The notes beneath the pieces are model-generated. The model did not search any database. It saw only the letters and a list, made by a program, of their open reading frames with translations, and was not told the DNA's origin. Made by a program: the position numbers and the translations under genes. A DNA stretch of 64,000 nucleotides from Qipengyuania pacifica (GTDB lineage Bacteria; Pseudomonadota; Alphaproteobacteria; Sphingomonadales; Sphingomonadaceae), in contig NZ_JAHWXO010000001.1 in the NCBI RefSeq assembly GCF_019857205.1, positions 546,274-610,273 of the forward strand, read 5' to 3'. Positions 9,085-22,896 of this stretch are shown in pieces (the stretch's first letter is position 1; each line of letters starts with the position of its first letter).

Positions 9085-10706
9085 ACCGCGCCGACGCATT
9101 CGAGGCCGTTGCCGCCCCGGCAACCGATCGGCCCTGGTGGAAGGGTGCGGCAATCTACCAGATCTATCCGCGGAGCTTTCAGGATTCCAACGGTGACGGG
9201 ATCGGCGATCTGCCCGGTATCACGCAGCGCTTGGGGCATGTCGCCTCGCTCGGCGTCGATGCCATCTGGATTTCGCCCTTCTTCACTTCGCCGATGAAGG
9301 ACTTCGGCTATGATGTTGCAGACTATTGCGATGTCGATCCGATCTTCGGCACGCTGGCGGATTTCGACACGCTTATCGCACGCGCGCATGAGCTTGGGCT
9401 CAAGGTGCTGATCGATCAGGTCTATTCGCATACGTCGGACGAGCATCCGTGGTTCGTTGAAAGCCGGTCGAGCCGGACCAACCCGAAAGCGGACTGGTTC
9501 GTGTGGGCCGATGCCAAGCCCGATGGATCGCCGCCGTCCAACTGGCAGTCAGTCTTCGGTGGCCCCGCGTGGACCTGGGATGCGCGGCGTGGTCAGTACT
9601 ACCTGCACAATTTCCTGAATTCGCAGCCGCAGGTGAACATGCACAATCGCGAGGTGCAGGATGCCATGCTGGCAGCGATGCGGTTCTGGCTCGATCGCGG
9701 GGTCGACGGCTTCCGCATCGATGCGCTGAACTTCGCGATGCACGACCCGGAATTGCGCGACAATCCGCCCGCTCCGGCAACAGACAGGCTGCGTTCGCGA
9801 CCGTTCGATTTCCAGCTCAAGAAGTACAATATGTCGCATCCCGACATCCCGGCTTTCATCGCGCGGATCCGCGCGCTGACCGACGCTTACGAAGGGATTT
9901 TCACCGTCGCCGAAGTCGGCGGGGACGAGGCCGAGGCGGAAATGAAGGCGTTCACCCGGGGCGAGCAGCATCTCAACTCGGCCTACGGCTTCAACTTCCT
10001 CTATGCCGAAGAACTGACCCCCGGCTCGATCTGCGCCGCGCTGGCCGAATGGCCGGACGAGGAGGGGGTGGGCTGGCCGAGCTGGGCATTTGAAAACCAC
10101 GATGCGCCCCGTGCCGTCAGCCGCTGGTGGAAGCCGGCCCAGCGCGCCGATGCGGCGCGGATGAAGATGATGCTGCTCGCCTGCCTGCGCGGGAACATCA
10201 TCCTCTATTACGGCGAGGAACTGGGCCTGACACAGGTCGAAATTCCGTTCGAACAGCTCCACGACCCAGAAGCCATTGCCAACTGGCCGCTTACGCTCAG
10301 CCGTGATGGCGCACGCACACCGATGCCCTGGGATGCATCCTCTGCGCATTCGGGATTTACCGAAGGCGAACCCTGGTTGCCCGTCGGTGACGACAACGCC
10401 GCGCGTTCGGTCGAGATGCAGGAGGGCGACGATGCATCGCTCCTCCACCATACCCGCGCAATGCTGAGCCTGCGGCGCGACACCCCTGCACTGCATCACG
10501 GCGCCGTCGTGCGCTGCGAAACTGTCGGCGGCCTGTTCGTTATCGAACGCCGCGCGCAAAACCAGACGGTTCGCTGCCTGTTCAATCTGGGGTCCGGGAC
10601 GGCTGCGGCGCCCGGCGACCTTGCGACCGGATCTGTGCTGGCCGCCATCAACGGGGCGACTTCGGCCAACCTGCCCCCCCTCAGCGCCATGGTGATCGAA
10701 TTATGA
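9081..10706 (+). CDS. GH13 alpha-glucosidase (oligosaccharide hydrolase)
   Basis: GH13 enzyme of 541 residues, probably cytoplasmic because no signal peptide is present. It is expected to release glucose from maltose and short maltodextrins. The family motifs are present: AIYQIYPRSFQDSNGDGIGD near residue 24, DQVYSHTSD (region I), GVDGFRIDALNF (region II with the nucleophile Asp), TVAEVGG (region III with the acid/base Glu) and FENHD (region IV). The domain-B segment with the DGIGDL-type stretch is typical of alpha-glucosidase and oligo-1,6-glucosidase rather than endo-amylases. The ATG at 9081 lies in the ATGA overlap with the amylase gene and has GGAGG upstream. Confidence 0.9.
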   Translation: MNRADAFEAVAAPATDRPWWKGAAIYQIYPRSFQDSNGDGIGDLPGITQRLGHVASLGVDAIWISPFFTSPMKDFGYDVADYCDVDPIFGTLADFDTLIARAHELGLKVLIDQVYSHTSDEHPWFVESRSSRTNPKADWFVWADAKPDGSPPSNWQSVFGGPAWTWDARRGQYYLHNFLNSQPQVNMHNREVQDAMLAAMRFWLDRGVDGFRIDALNFAMHDPELRDNPPAPATDRLRSRPFDFQLKKYNMSHPDIPAFIARIRALTDAYEGIFTVAEVGGDEAEAEMKAFTRGEQHLNSAYGFNFLYAEELTPGSICAALAEWPDEEGVGWPSWAFENHDAPRAVSRWWKPAQRADAARMKMMLLACLRGNIILYYGEELGLTQVEIPFEQLHDPEAIANWPLTLSRDGARTPMPWDASSAHSGFTEGEPWLPVGDDNAARSVEMQEGDDASLLHHTRAMLSLRRDTPALHHGAVVRCETVGGLFVIERRAQNQTVRCLFNLGSGTAAAPGDLATGSVLAAINGATSANLPPLSAMVIEL

Positions 10707-12730
10707 AATTCCTGCCCCTCCTCGCCTTCCTTGCCACGATGTTTGGCGCACCTGCGCTGGCCGAAGAAGTCGTGGCTTCGCCCGATGGCACCATCACCGT
10801 CACGGTCGATGTCAACGGCGAGGGCCGGCCTTTCTACCGCATCGACAAGGGAGGCAACGCCGTCTTCAGCGAAAGCCGGCTCGGCTTCCTGCTGACCGAT
10901 CAGGACAAGCTCGAACGGCGCCTCGCCATTACCGGCGCGACGCGGGCAATCCATGACGAAACATGGGAACAGCCGTGGGGCGAGCAACGCTTCGTGCGCG
11001 ATCACCACAACGAACTGACAGTCCGTTTCGAGGAGGACAGCGACGAAAAGCGGCGTTTCGGCGTGACCTTCCGCGTGTTCGACGATGCAGTCGCCTTTCG
11101 CTATGTCTTTGACGACCGGAGCATGGGTGAGACACTGCGGGTCGCCGATGAGCTGACCGAATTCAATCTCGCGCAGGACGGCACGGCCTGGTGGATTCCC
11201 GGTGGCGAGTGGAATCGCTACGAATATCTCTACGAAGAAACGCCGATCGACGCCGTGTCGATGGCGCACACGCCGATCACCTTCCGCATGGACGACGGCA
11301 CGCATGTTGCCATTCACGAGGCTGCGCTGGTCGATTTCGCAGGGATGTGGATCAAGCGCACCACCGGGACCAACTTCCGTGCAACACTGGCGCCCACGGG
11401 TTCAGGCGCGGCACGTGCCGAGCGCGACCTGTCCTTTGCAACGCCATGGCGCACGATCCGCGTTACCGACGACGCCGCGGGCCTTGCCGAGAGCCTCGTG
11501 GAGCTCAACCTCAACGAGCCGAACAGGCTCGGTGACGTCAGCTGGTTCAAACCGCACAAATATGTCGGTGTATGGTGGTCGCTCCACCTCGAGGAGGAAA
11601 CCTGGGGTTCTGGCCCGAAGCACGGTGCCACCACCGAGAACGTGAAGCGCTACATCGACTTCGCTGCGGAAAACGGGTTCAAGGGCGTGCTGGTCGAAGG
11701 CTGGAATATCGGCTGGGATGGAAACTGGTTCTTCAACGGCAGCGAATTCAGTTTCACCGAAAGCTATCCCGATTACGACTTTGAGGAACTTGCCCGCTAC
11801 GCTGCCGAAAAGGGCGTGCCGATCGTCGGCCATCACGAGACCAGCGGCGATGTCGGCAATTACGAAAGCCAGCTCGAAGCCGGGCTCGACCTGATGGCCG
11901 CACGCGGGGTGAAGGTCATCAAGTCCGGCTACGTCACCGACGCCTGCAACCTGCGCTACGTGCATCCCGATGGCCACGAGACGCGCGAATGCACTGAAAG
12001 CCAAGTGATGCAGCGCCACCACCTGAAAGTCGTGACCGAAGCGGCGAAGCGCAAAATCGCGATGAATCCGCACGAGCCGGTCAAGGATACCGGGCTGCGG
12101 CGCACCTATCCCAACTGGGTCAGCCGCGAGGGCGCGCGGGGTATGGAATTCAACGCCTGGGGCGTTCCTGCGAACGGTCCGGACCATATTCCGACCATGG
12201 TTTTCACTCGCTTGCTGTCAGGCCCAATGGATTACACGCCGGGAATCCTCAGCTTGGAGGGCCGCGGCCAACCCCTGCAGATGACTATGGCGCGCGCGCT
12301 GGCCGAATATGTTCTGGTCTACTCCCCAATCCAGATGGTCGCCGATCTGCCCGAGCACTATGCCGAGCACAAGGATGCCTTCCAGTTCGTTAAGGACGTC
12401 CCGGCCGACTGGGCCGAAAGCCGCATCCTCGAAGGTGAGGTGGGCGACTACGTCGTTACCGCACGCAAGGACCGCAACAGCGCGGAGTGGTATATCGGTG
12501 GCGGCACCGATGCGAGCGAGCGCTCGGTCTCGCTGGCGCTCGATTTCCTCGATCCGGGCAAGTCCTATCGCGCCGAAATCTATCGTGATGCGGCAACGGC
12601 GCATTTCGAAGGCCCTACTCGCTTCGATATCGTCGTCGAGCAACGCGACCTGACCGCGACCGATCGCCTCGACCTGCGCATGGCTCCCGGTGGCGGTTTT
12701 GCCGTTCGGCTGGTACCGATCGAGGGGTGA
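10703..12730 (+). CDS. GH97 alpha-glucosidase (SusB-like), secreted
   Basis: Glycoside hydrolase family 97 enzyme of 675 residues related to SusB of Bacteroides, acting on the non-reducing ends of alpha-glucans. A signal peptide (MKFLPLLAFLATMFGAPALA) places it in the periplasm. The N-terminal beta-sandwich begins with SPDGTITVTVDVN. The catalytic barrel includes WWSLHLEEETWGSGPKHGAT, the conserved GHHETSGDVGNYE segment, and NWVSREGARGMEFNAWG, whose Glu residues match the family's catalytic and calcium-binding acids. A C-terminal beta domain follows. It overlaps both neighbours by 4 nt, so it is translated with the GH13 enzymes. Confidence 0.92.
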   Translation: MKFLPLLAFLATMFGAPALAEEVVASPDGTITVTVDVNGEGRPFYRIDKGGNAVFSESRLGFLLTDQDKLERRLAITGATRAIHDETWEQPWGEQRFVRDHHNELTVRFEEDSDEKRRFGVTFRVFDDAVAFRYVFDDRSMGETLRVADELTEFNLAQDGTAWWIPGGEWNRYEYLYEETPIDAVSMAHTPITFRMDDGTHVAIHEAALVDFAGMWIKRTTGTNFRATLAPTGSGAARAERDLSFATPWRTIRVTDDAAGLAESLVELNLNEPNRLGDVSWFKPHKYVGVWWSLHLEEETWGSGPKHGATTENVKRYIDFAAENGFKGVLVEGWNIGWDGNWFFNGSEFSFTESYPDYDFEELARYAAEKGVPIVGHHETSGDVGNYESQLEAGLDLMAARGVKVIKSGYVTDACNLRYVHPDGHETRECTESQVMQRHHLKVVTEAAKRKIAMNPHEPVKDTGLRRTYPNWVSREGARGMEFNAWGVPANGPDHIPTMVFTRLLSGPMDYTPGILSLEGRGQPLQMTMARALAEYVLVYSPIQMVADLPEHYAEHKDAFQFVKDVPADWAESRILEGEVGDYVVTARKDRNSAEWYIGGGTDASERSVSLALDFLDPGKSYRAEIYRDAATAHFEGPTRFDIVVEQRDLTATDRLDLRMAPGGGFAVRLVPIEG

Positions 12731-14226
12731 CAGAAAGCAAACCTCCACGCGTGGTAGTGCTGGGTGGGGGCAGCGCGGGCTGGATCACCGCCTGCCTGCT
12801 GCACCATCGCTGGCATTCGCGCGGCGGACAGGTCACCGTCGTCGAAAGTCCCGAGATCGGGATAATCGGTGTCGGAGAGGGGTCGACGCCGCAACTGAAA
12901 GCTTTCTTCGACCATCTCGGCATCGACGAAGCCGACTGGATGGCCGCGTGCGATGCCACCTACAAGCTCGGTATCCGCTTTACCGGCTGGAGCGAGCGGC
13001 CGTGTTTCGAGAGCTATTTCCATTCCTTCCCGGGGCCCGTCGACCTGCATACCGAACCGGGTTTCGTGCATAATTGCGCGCTTCGCCGGCGGGGTTTCGA
13101 TGTGCCCGCCCATCCCGACGACTGGTTTCTCGCCGAGGTCCTGGCGAGAGAACACAGGGGCCCGCACCCGCGGGACAACTTCCCCTTCATGCCCAGTTAC
13201 GGCTACCACTTCGATGCCCACAAACTGGGGAAGCTCCTGCGCGACTGGGCGACCGAACGCGGCGTATTGCACCGGCCCCTCAGGGTGACCGATGTGGAAC
13301 AGGGTACCCAGACCGAGATCGCCGCGCTCCTCTGCGAGGACGGGACACGGATCGAGGGCGACATCTTCGTCGATTGTTCCGGATTCCGCTCGGTCCTCGC
13401 GCAACAGACGCTGGGTGCACAGTTCATTCCGTTCGGCAACAACCTGTTCAACGATCGCGCGGTGGTTCTGCCTTCTGCGCATAGTACCCGCTTCAAGCCG
13501 CAGACCGATAGTATCGCGATGCGCGCCGGATGGCGGTGGTCGATCCCGCTGACGACGCGGGCCGGCAATGGCTACGTCTATTCATCGAAGTACGTATCTG
13601 ACGAAGACGCCGAAGCGGAATTGCGCGAAGCGATCGGGATGCAGGACGAAGGCGAAGCGCGTATTCTGGAGATGCGGGTTGGTCGGATCGCCGAGACCTG
13701 GACCGGCAATTGTCTAGCTGCCGGCCTGTCGCAAGGCTTCATCGAGCCACTCGAAGCGACCGCGTTGCACATCGTCATCGCCACTGCGCTCGATTTTGCC
13801 GATGCCTACGAGAAGGGCGGCTACGGGTCAGCGCATCGCGATATGTTCAACCAGCGTATCGCTGCCAAGTACGAAGGGATCCGCGACTACATCGTCGCGC
13901 ACTACCGGCTCAACCAGCGCAGCGACACGCAATACTGGCGCGACAATGCGGCCAACGACGCGCTGTCGGAGAATCTGAAAGGCATGATTACCGCTTGGTT
14001 CACCCATAAGGACCTGCGCGAGGTCAACCTGCGCCAACACGATGGCAACCCACATTATGCCAGCATGAGCTGGCACGCGCTGTTCGCCGGTTACGGCACC
14101 TTCCCGCCCGAAGCGAAAATGGTGCCAACTCCCCCCGGGCTGGTGACGGCAGAGGTAGATCATACGCGTAGAACGCTCTCCGCGTGTGCGACCAATTTTT
14201 GGAGGTATGCTCCCCTGTCAGACTAA
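12727..14226 (+). CDS. Flavin-dependent tryptophan-halogenase-family protein (second copy)
   Basis: Second FAD-dependent halogenase-like protein of 499 residues, with a GTG start inside the stop codon of the GH97 gene (GTGA overlap). It shows GGGSAGW at residues 13-19, the lysine K80 in YKLGIRF, WRWSIP and EPLEATALHI, so all landmarks of the family are kept. It is clearly divergent from the first copy at 5753-7258, so this is not a recent duplication. It ends the operon; a hairpin with a T run follows at 14228. Substrate is unknown, and an oxygenase-like or halogenase role are both open. Confidence 0.87.
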   Translation: MTESKPPRVVVLGGGSAGWITACLLHHRWHSRGGQVTVVESPEIGIIGVGEGSTPQLKAFFDHLGIDEADWMAACDATYKLGIRFTGWSERPCFESYFHSFPGPVDLHTEPGFVHNCALRRRGFDVPAHPDDWFLAEVLAREHRGPHPRDNFPFMPSYGYHFDAHKLGKLLRDWATERGVLHRPLRVTDVEQGTQTEIAALLCEDGTRIEGDIFVDCSGFRSVLAQQTLGAQFIPFGNNLFNDRAVVLPSAHSTRFKPQTDSIAMRAGWRWSIPLTTRAGNGYVYSSKYVSDEDAEAELREAIGMQDEGEARILEMRVGRIAETWTGNCLAAGLSQGFIEPLEATALHIVIATALDFADAYEKGGYGSAHRDMFNQRIAAKYEGIRDYIVAHYRLNQRSDTQYWRDNAANDALSENLKGMITAWFTHKDLREVNLRQHDGNPHYASMSWHALFAGYGTFPPEAKMVPTPPGLVTAEVDHTRRTLSACATNFWRYAPLSD

Positions 14227-14227
14227 C

Positions 14228-14255
14228 CAGCCTACCAAGGCTGAAGCCACTTTTT
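14228..14255 (+). terminator. Probable rho-independent terminator of the maltodextrin operon
   Basis: CAGCCT (14228-14233), loop ACCA, AGGCTG (14238-14243), then TTTTT at 14251-14255. The stem is short and the T run starts 7 nt after it, so strength is uncertain. Its position directly behind the last operon gene supports the call. The remaining 230 bp to the gyrB stop show no gene. Confidence 0.5.
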
Positions 14256-14486
14256 GGTCCGATAGGTATGCGAAACGCCAATTCTGTATGACTGCTTGTG
14301 GGACTCTTTGATAGCCCCTAGAATGTCCGAATTGAGGGCGCATTGCTGCCGTTGGAGGTTCGTTAACTCAATCTCCGAAGCCCACGCGGACGGCAACATT
14401 TCCTAACGGTTGCGGTGTTTACGGCTCCAAAATATGCGTAATTGCTTCCAAATTCACTTTATATAGTTCCACTAAGACTCAGGCCA

Positions 14487-17048
<2,562 letters not shown>

Positions 17049-17138
17049 TCAGCGCCGATTTTACCCACAGATTGCCGTCTGTCCGGCAGGAGCGGCAACT
17101 GGTTGATTTCAGGCGGTCGAAGGCGCATCTCGCCAGCC

Positions 17139-18517
<1,379 letters not shown>

Positions 18518-18524
<7 letters not shown>

Positions 18525-19222
18525 TGCTTTTTGCCGTGGTGCTGGTGGTGTCGGGCGCTCTTGTCGTCGGCGCCGCATGGGGTAACTACGGCAAGCTGCC
18601 CGAACGCCTCGAAGGCTTTCTCGTCGCGCTGGCCGGGGGCGCGCTGCTGCTTTCGGTGACGACCGAACTCATCCAGCCCTCAATCGAAAAGTCCAGCGTA
18701 TTTCACGCCATGCTCGGCGTTGGAGCCGGCGCAATCGTCTTCGCGATCTGCGATTATCTGATCGACGAAAAATGGGGTTCCAACGGAGGCGGAGGGTTGC
18801 TGGCGGCCATTACCCTCGACGGTATTCCGGAAAACCTTGCCTTGGGCGTCGCGCTCATTGGTGCGGGGGGACTGGAGATTGCCGCCTTGGCCGGATCGAT
18901 CCTGCTGTCGAACTTGCCCGAGGCGGCAGGCGGCGCACGCTCGATGGCGCAGGACGGGCGGTCGAAGGGCAAGATCATGGTGCTGTGGGCAGGCACTGCC
19001 GTTCTGCTGTCTCTTGCCGCGATAGTCGGCAATCTGGCGCTGACCGGCGTGGGAGAGGGTACACTGGCGCTTATACGCTGCTTTGCTGCCGGTGCAGTGG
19101 TCGCCAGCCTCGCCACCGAAGTTTTCCCGCAGGCCTTTCGGGAGGACCGGCACTGGGCCGGCATCGCGACTGCACTGGGGGTGATCCTGGCATTTTCGCT
19201 CGGCAGTTTATCGGGCGGCTAG
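18518..19222 (+). CDS. ZIP-family-like metal permease
   Basis: Integral membrane protein of 234 residues with about eight hydrophobic segments and the general layout of ZIP zinc/iron permeases. The two metal-binding helices are recognisable but altered. The first reads LDGIPENLALG where ZIP proteins usually have HNxPEG. The second reads SNLPEAAGG where HExPHE or HNIPEG-type motifs are expected, so both His ligands are replaced while the Pro-Glu cores remain. The start overlaps the serine dehydratase stop by 7 nt. The transported ion is unknown and could differ from zinc. Confidence 0.72.
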
Positions 19223-19254
19223 ACAGACGCGCGGTCAGCGATAAGGGTGCGGGT

Positions 19255-20811
19255 ATGGGAGATACACAGATCGCCGCCAAGCTTGCCGAACCATTTGGCA
19301 GCTATTCGCAAATCATCGCCGACAATGCCGCTGAGCTGGGCGAAAAAATCGCCATTCGGGACGATGATGCCGAGATCACCTGGGCGCAGCTCGGCGAGAA
19401 GGTAGAGCGTATCGCTGCTCGGCTGTTGGAAGAAGGGCTGGAGCGCGGGCAATCGGTAGCGATCCTTGGGTATTCGTCCATACCCTACGCGCTCGTATTT
19501 TTTGCGGCTGTGCGGGCGGGCGGAGTGGCGGCTCCACTGACTACCAGCGCCAGTCCCGATCAGCTGGCCGGAATGGCGAAGGATTCCGGCGCTACCCATA
19601 TCTTCATGGATCGCGCGAAGCTGAACGAGTTGGGCGACGGCTGCTTTGCGGACATGACGCGTATCGTGCTGGACGAGGACCTCGACACGTGGATGGCGCC
19701 GGAAGGCGCCAAGGCCGCTTCCTTCGATCCTGAACCTGCCGACGCCTTCAACATTATCTATTCAAGCGGCACCACCGGCGTTCCCAAGGGTATCGTCCAT
19801 TCTCACCAGATGCGGTGGCGCCAATTCGCTTCAACGGCATCGAGCTGGCTGGAGAATGGGATGCGGGTGTGCACCTTCGCATCAACGCCGCTCTATTCGA
19901 ACACTACGATGGTTGCGTTCCTGCCACCCCTGCTCGCTGGCGGCACCGTACGGGTAACGCGCAAGTTCGACGCGCTGCGATGGCTTCAGTTCGCGGAGCA
20001 AGACGGCACGACTGCCACCATGCTGGTGCCGGTACAATACCGCCGCCTGATGCAGGAGCCACGCTTCGACGAATTCGACCTCTCTTCGCTACAGCTCAAA
20101 TACTGCACCTCTGCGCCGTTCCCGGCCGAACTGAAGCGTGAAGTGCTTGATCGCATGCCTGGCGCGTTGGTGGAAATCTATTCCATGACCGAAGGCGGCG
20201 TCGTGTGTCTTCTGGAAGCGCACAAATTTCCCGACAAGCTTCATACTGTCGGTCGCCCCGCTCCAGGCAGCGAACTCAAGGTGCTCGACGATGAAGATAA
20301 GCCCGTAGCACCCGGTGAGGCGGGAAATCTCATCGGCAGAAGCCAGACGATGATGACGGGATACAAAAACCAGCCCGCGAAAACACAGGAAGGATACTGG
20401 ACCGACCCTGAGACAGGTGAGCTGTGGCAGCGGATGGGCGATATCGGGCGGATGGATGCCGAAGGTTTTGTTGAATTGGTGGGCCGCGCAAAGGACATGA
20501 TCATTTCCGGCGGGTTCAATATCTTTCCCGTCGACCTCGAGGATGAACTGGCCAAGGAAGCCGATGTCGTCGAAGCGGCCGTCATCGGCGTACCCAGCGA
20601 ACGCTGGGGCGAAACGCCGGTTGGCTTCATCACGTTGAAGGAAAGCGCCCGCGACTGCGATACGATTCGCGACGCGGTCAATTCCCGATTGGGAAAGACG
20701 CAGCGGCTGGCTCAGCTACATGTTATCGATGAAATGCCGCGCAGCCACATCGGGAAACTTCTCAAGACGGAACTTCGTGAGGAAGCAGTGCGGCGCGGTT
20801 TGCCCGCGTGA
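19255..20811 (+). CDS. Acyl-CoA synthetase / AMP-dependent ligase (class I adenylate-forming)
   Basis: ANL-superfamily enzyme of 518 residues that activates a carboxylic acid with ATP and transfers it to CoA. Visible motifs are the P-loop-like A3 box YSSGTTGVPKGIVHSH (about residues 165-180), A5 IYSMTEGG, A7 near GELWQRMGDIGRMDAEG, A8 GRAKDMIISGGFNIFPVDLE, and the A10 lysine in PRSHIGKLLKTELRE. The moderate length and the absence of extra domains suggest a medium- or long-chain fatty acid or aryl substrate; the sequence does not decide which. The ATG at 19255 has AAGGG upstream. No operon partner is visible downstream. Confidence 0.88.
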   Translation: MGDTQIAAKLAEPFGSYSQIIADNAAELGEKIAIRDDDAEITWAQLGEKVERIAARLLEEGLERGQSVAILGYSSIPYALVFFAAVRAGGVAAPLTTSASPDQLAGMAKDSGATHIFMDRAKLNELGDGCFADMTRIVLDEDLDTWMAPEGAKAASFDPEPADAFNIIYSSGTTGVPKGIVHSHQMRWRQFASTASSWLENGMRVCTFASTPLYSNTTMVAFLPPLLAGGTVRVTRKFDALRWLQFAEQDGTTATMLVPVQYRRLMQEPRFDEFDLSSLQLKYCTSAPFPAELKREVLDRMPGALVEIYSMTEGGVVCLLEAHKFPDKLHTVGRPAPGSELKVLDDEDKPVAPGEAGNLIGRSQTMMTGYKNQPAKTQEGYWTDPETGELWQRMGDIGRMDAEGFVELVGRAKDMIISGGFNIFPVDLEDELAKEADVVEAAVIGVPSERWGETPVGFITLKESARDCDTIRDAVNSRLGKTQRLAQLHVIDEMPRSHIGKLLKTELREEAVRRGLPA

Positions 20812-21320
20812 CGCTCGCGGTGGCTGCGGCTTTCGAGACGCGGCGCCAACTTCTTGGGGGGAGGGAGAGGAATGTCGGCGGCCGCGTCTCTACTCGCTGC
20901 CATATCGCCTCGCAGACCCGGTAGGCATGGTGCCGACCGCTCTTGGCGAGGAAGGCCAGAAACGCGGCTGCTTGGACTGCCGTCGTATCTGTAATTCGTC
21001 CGAAACGGCTCCTCATGGGTCACCGTCTGGCTGTGAGGCTTGTAATAATCTTTCACGTCTTTGAACTAAAGTGTGAAAACTTGGATGGGTGTTGCGTTTT
21101 GCGCAACCCATTTCGGGCACGTCCCTTGGTTATTTCTGTGGTCGCCGAAGACGTGAGAATCCAGTAGGTTGCATGGAAGTGCACATTATGCCGGGGATCG
21201 CCACAGCAGGGTGATCAACAAAGCCTGTCCCCGACCAGCCTCTTGTTGGCCATGGGGACAATTTCCCGAGCGTAAGAGCCAATGCTGGACAGCGGGCGCG
21301 CCCTGCCTTTAACGGACCGC
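20812..21320. other. Gene-free stretch upstream of guaA with two inverted repeats
   Basis: About 509 bp without a supportable gene. A hairpin with one bulge lies at 21085-21111 (ATGGGT-G-TTGCG / CGCAA-CCCAT) and a second inverted repeat TGTCCCC (21226-21232) / GGGGACA (21254-21260) lies roughly 60 bp before the guaA start. The first could end the upstream transcript; the second could be part of the guaA leader. No riboswitch consensus was recognised. Short open frames on both strands here are not family-like. Confidence 0.4.
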
Positions 21321-22895
21321 ATGCAGCCAGAGCACCTCCCCGATTCCATACTCATTGTCGATTTCGGCAGCCAGGTCACCCAGCTTATCGCACGCCGCGT
21401 GCGCGAGGCCGGAGTCTACTCCGAGATCGCGCCGTTCACGCAGGCCGAGGAAGCCTTTCATCGCCTGCAACCCAAGGGGATCATCCTTTCCGGCTCGCCT
21501 GCGAGCGTTTGCGACGAAGGCAGCCCGCGCGCACCGCAGATTCTGTTCGATAGTGGGCTGCCGATCCTTGGCATCTGCTACGGCCAGCAGGTGATGAGCC
21601 AGCAACTTGGCGGCGAAGTGCGTCCCGGCCACGAAACCGGCGATGGTGGAGAGTTCGGCCGAGCCTATCTGACCGTGACCGAGGAGTGCGCGCTTTTCGA
21701 CGGGCTATGGAAAAACGGCGAACGACATCAGGTCTGGATGAGCCATGGTGACAAGGTCACGCGCTTTGCACCCGGTTTCAAGATCGTCGCGACAAGCGAT
21801 GGGGCGCCGTTTGCGGTCATCGCCGACGAAGAGCGCAAATATTACGGCACGCAGTTCCACCCCGAGGTGGTGCATACCCCCGACGGCGGGAAACTATTGG
21901 CCAATTTCGTGCGCCATGTCTGCGGCCTCGCCGGCGACTGGACGATGGCCGAATTCCGCAAGACCAAGATCGAAGAAATTCGCGCGCAGGTTGGTGATGG
22001 CAAGGTTATCTGCGGCCTGTCTGGCGGCGTCGATTCCGCGGTTGCCGCAGTGCTCATTCATGAGGCGATCGGCGATCAACTGACCTGCGTCTTCGTCGAC
22101 CACGGCCTGATGCGCATGAACGAGGCCGAGCAGGTCGTGACCCTGTTCCGCGACCATTACAATATCCCGCTCGTTCATGTGAATGCCGAGGAGATGTTCC
22201 TGGGTGGGCTGGAGGGCCAGACCGACCCGGAAAAGAAGCGCAAGTTCATCGGCGGGGCATTCATCGATCTGTTCGAAGCCGAAGCGAAGAAGATCGGCGG
22301 CGCGGATTTCCTTGCGCAGGGAACGCTCTATCCAGACGTGATCGAAAGCGTCAGCTTTACCGGCGGGCCGAGTGTCACCATCAAGAGCCATCACAATGTT
22401 GGCGGCTTGCCCGAACGCATGAACATGAAGCTGGTCGAACCGTTGCGCGAACTGTTCAAAGACGAAGTGCGGGAACTTGGCCGCGAGCTGGGGCTGCCGG
22501 AAATTTTCGTCGGCCGCCATCCGTTCCCTGGGCCCGGCCTCGCCATCCGCATTCCCGGTGAAGTCACCAAGGAACGCTGCGACATCCTGCGCAAGGCGGA
22601 TGCGATCTACCTCGAAGAAATCCGCAACGCCGGGCTTTACGACGCGATCTGGCAGGCCTTTGCGGTGCTGCTGCCCGTCAAGACCGTAGGCGTCATGGGG
22701 GACGGCCGCACCTATGACAGTGTTTGCGGCTTGCGCGCCGTAACCAGCACCGACGGGATGACGGCCGACATCTATCCCTTCGATGCCAGCTTCCTCAGCC
22801 GCGTTGCAACGCGCATCATCAACGAGGTGCAGGGCATCAACCGAGTGGTCTACGACTATACCAGCAAGCCGCCGGGTACGATCGAATGGGAGTGA
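21321..22895 (+). CDS. guaA: GMP synthase (glutamine-hydrolysing)
   Basis: Converts XMP to GMP in purine synthesis; 524 residues from the ATG at 21321 ([18 protein letters not shown]). The N-terminal class I glutamine amidotransferase has nucleophile motif GICYGQQ near residue 80 and the HPE dyad in TQFHPEVVH. The ATP pyrophosphatase domain shows [10 protein letters not shown], and the C-terminal dimerisation domain ends [16 protein letters not shown]. An in-frame ATG at 21282 would add 13 residues that do not look conserved, but it has a slightly better AAGAG ribosome binding site, so the exact start is open. Confidence 0.97.
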   Translation: MQPEHLPDSILIVDFGSQVTQLIARRVREAGVYSEIAPFTQAEEAFHRLQPKGIILSGSPASVCDEGSPRAPQILFDSGLPILGICYGQQVMSQQLGGEVRPGHETGDGGEFGRAYLTVTEECALFDGLWKNGERHQVWMSHGDKVTRFAPGFKIVATSDGAPFAVIADEERKYYGTQFHPEVVHTPDGGKLLANFVRHVCGLAGDWTMAEFRKTKIEEIRAQVGDGKVICGLSGGVDSAVAAVLIHEAIGDQLTCVFVDHGLMRMNEAEQVVTLFRDHYNIPLVHVNAEEMFLGGLEGQTDPEKKRKFIGGAFIDLFEAEAKKIGGADFLAQGTLYPDVIESVSFTGGPSVTIKSHHNVGGLPERMNMKLVEPLRELFKDEVRELGRELGLPEIFVGRHPFPGPGLAIRIPGEVTKERCDILRKADAIYLEEIRNAGLYDAIWQAFAVLLPVKTVGVMGDGRTYDSVCGLRAVTSTDGMTADIYPFDASFLSRVATRIINEVQGINRVVYDYTSKPPGTIEWE

Positions 22896-22896
22896 A

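Noticed and set aside
20762..21016. 84-residue frame on the minus strand in the guaA upstream gap.
   Set aside because: No family-like segment, it overlaps the acyl-CoA synthetase end, and it has no clear ribosome binding site.
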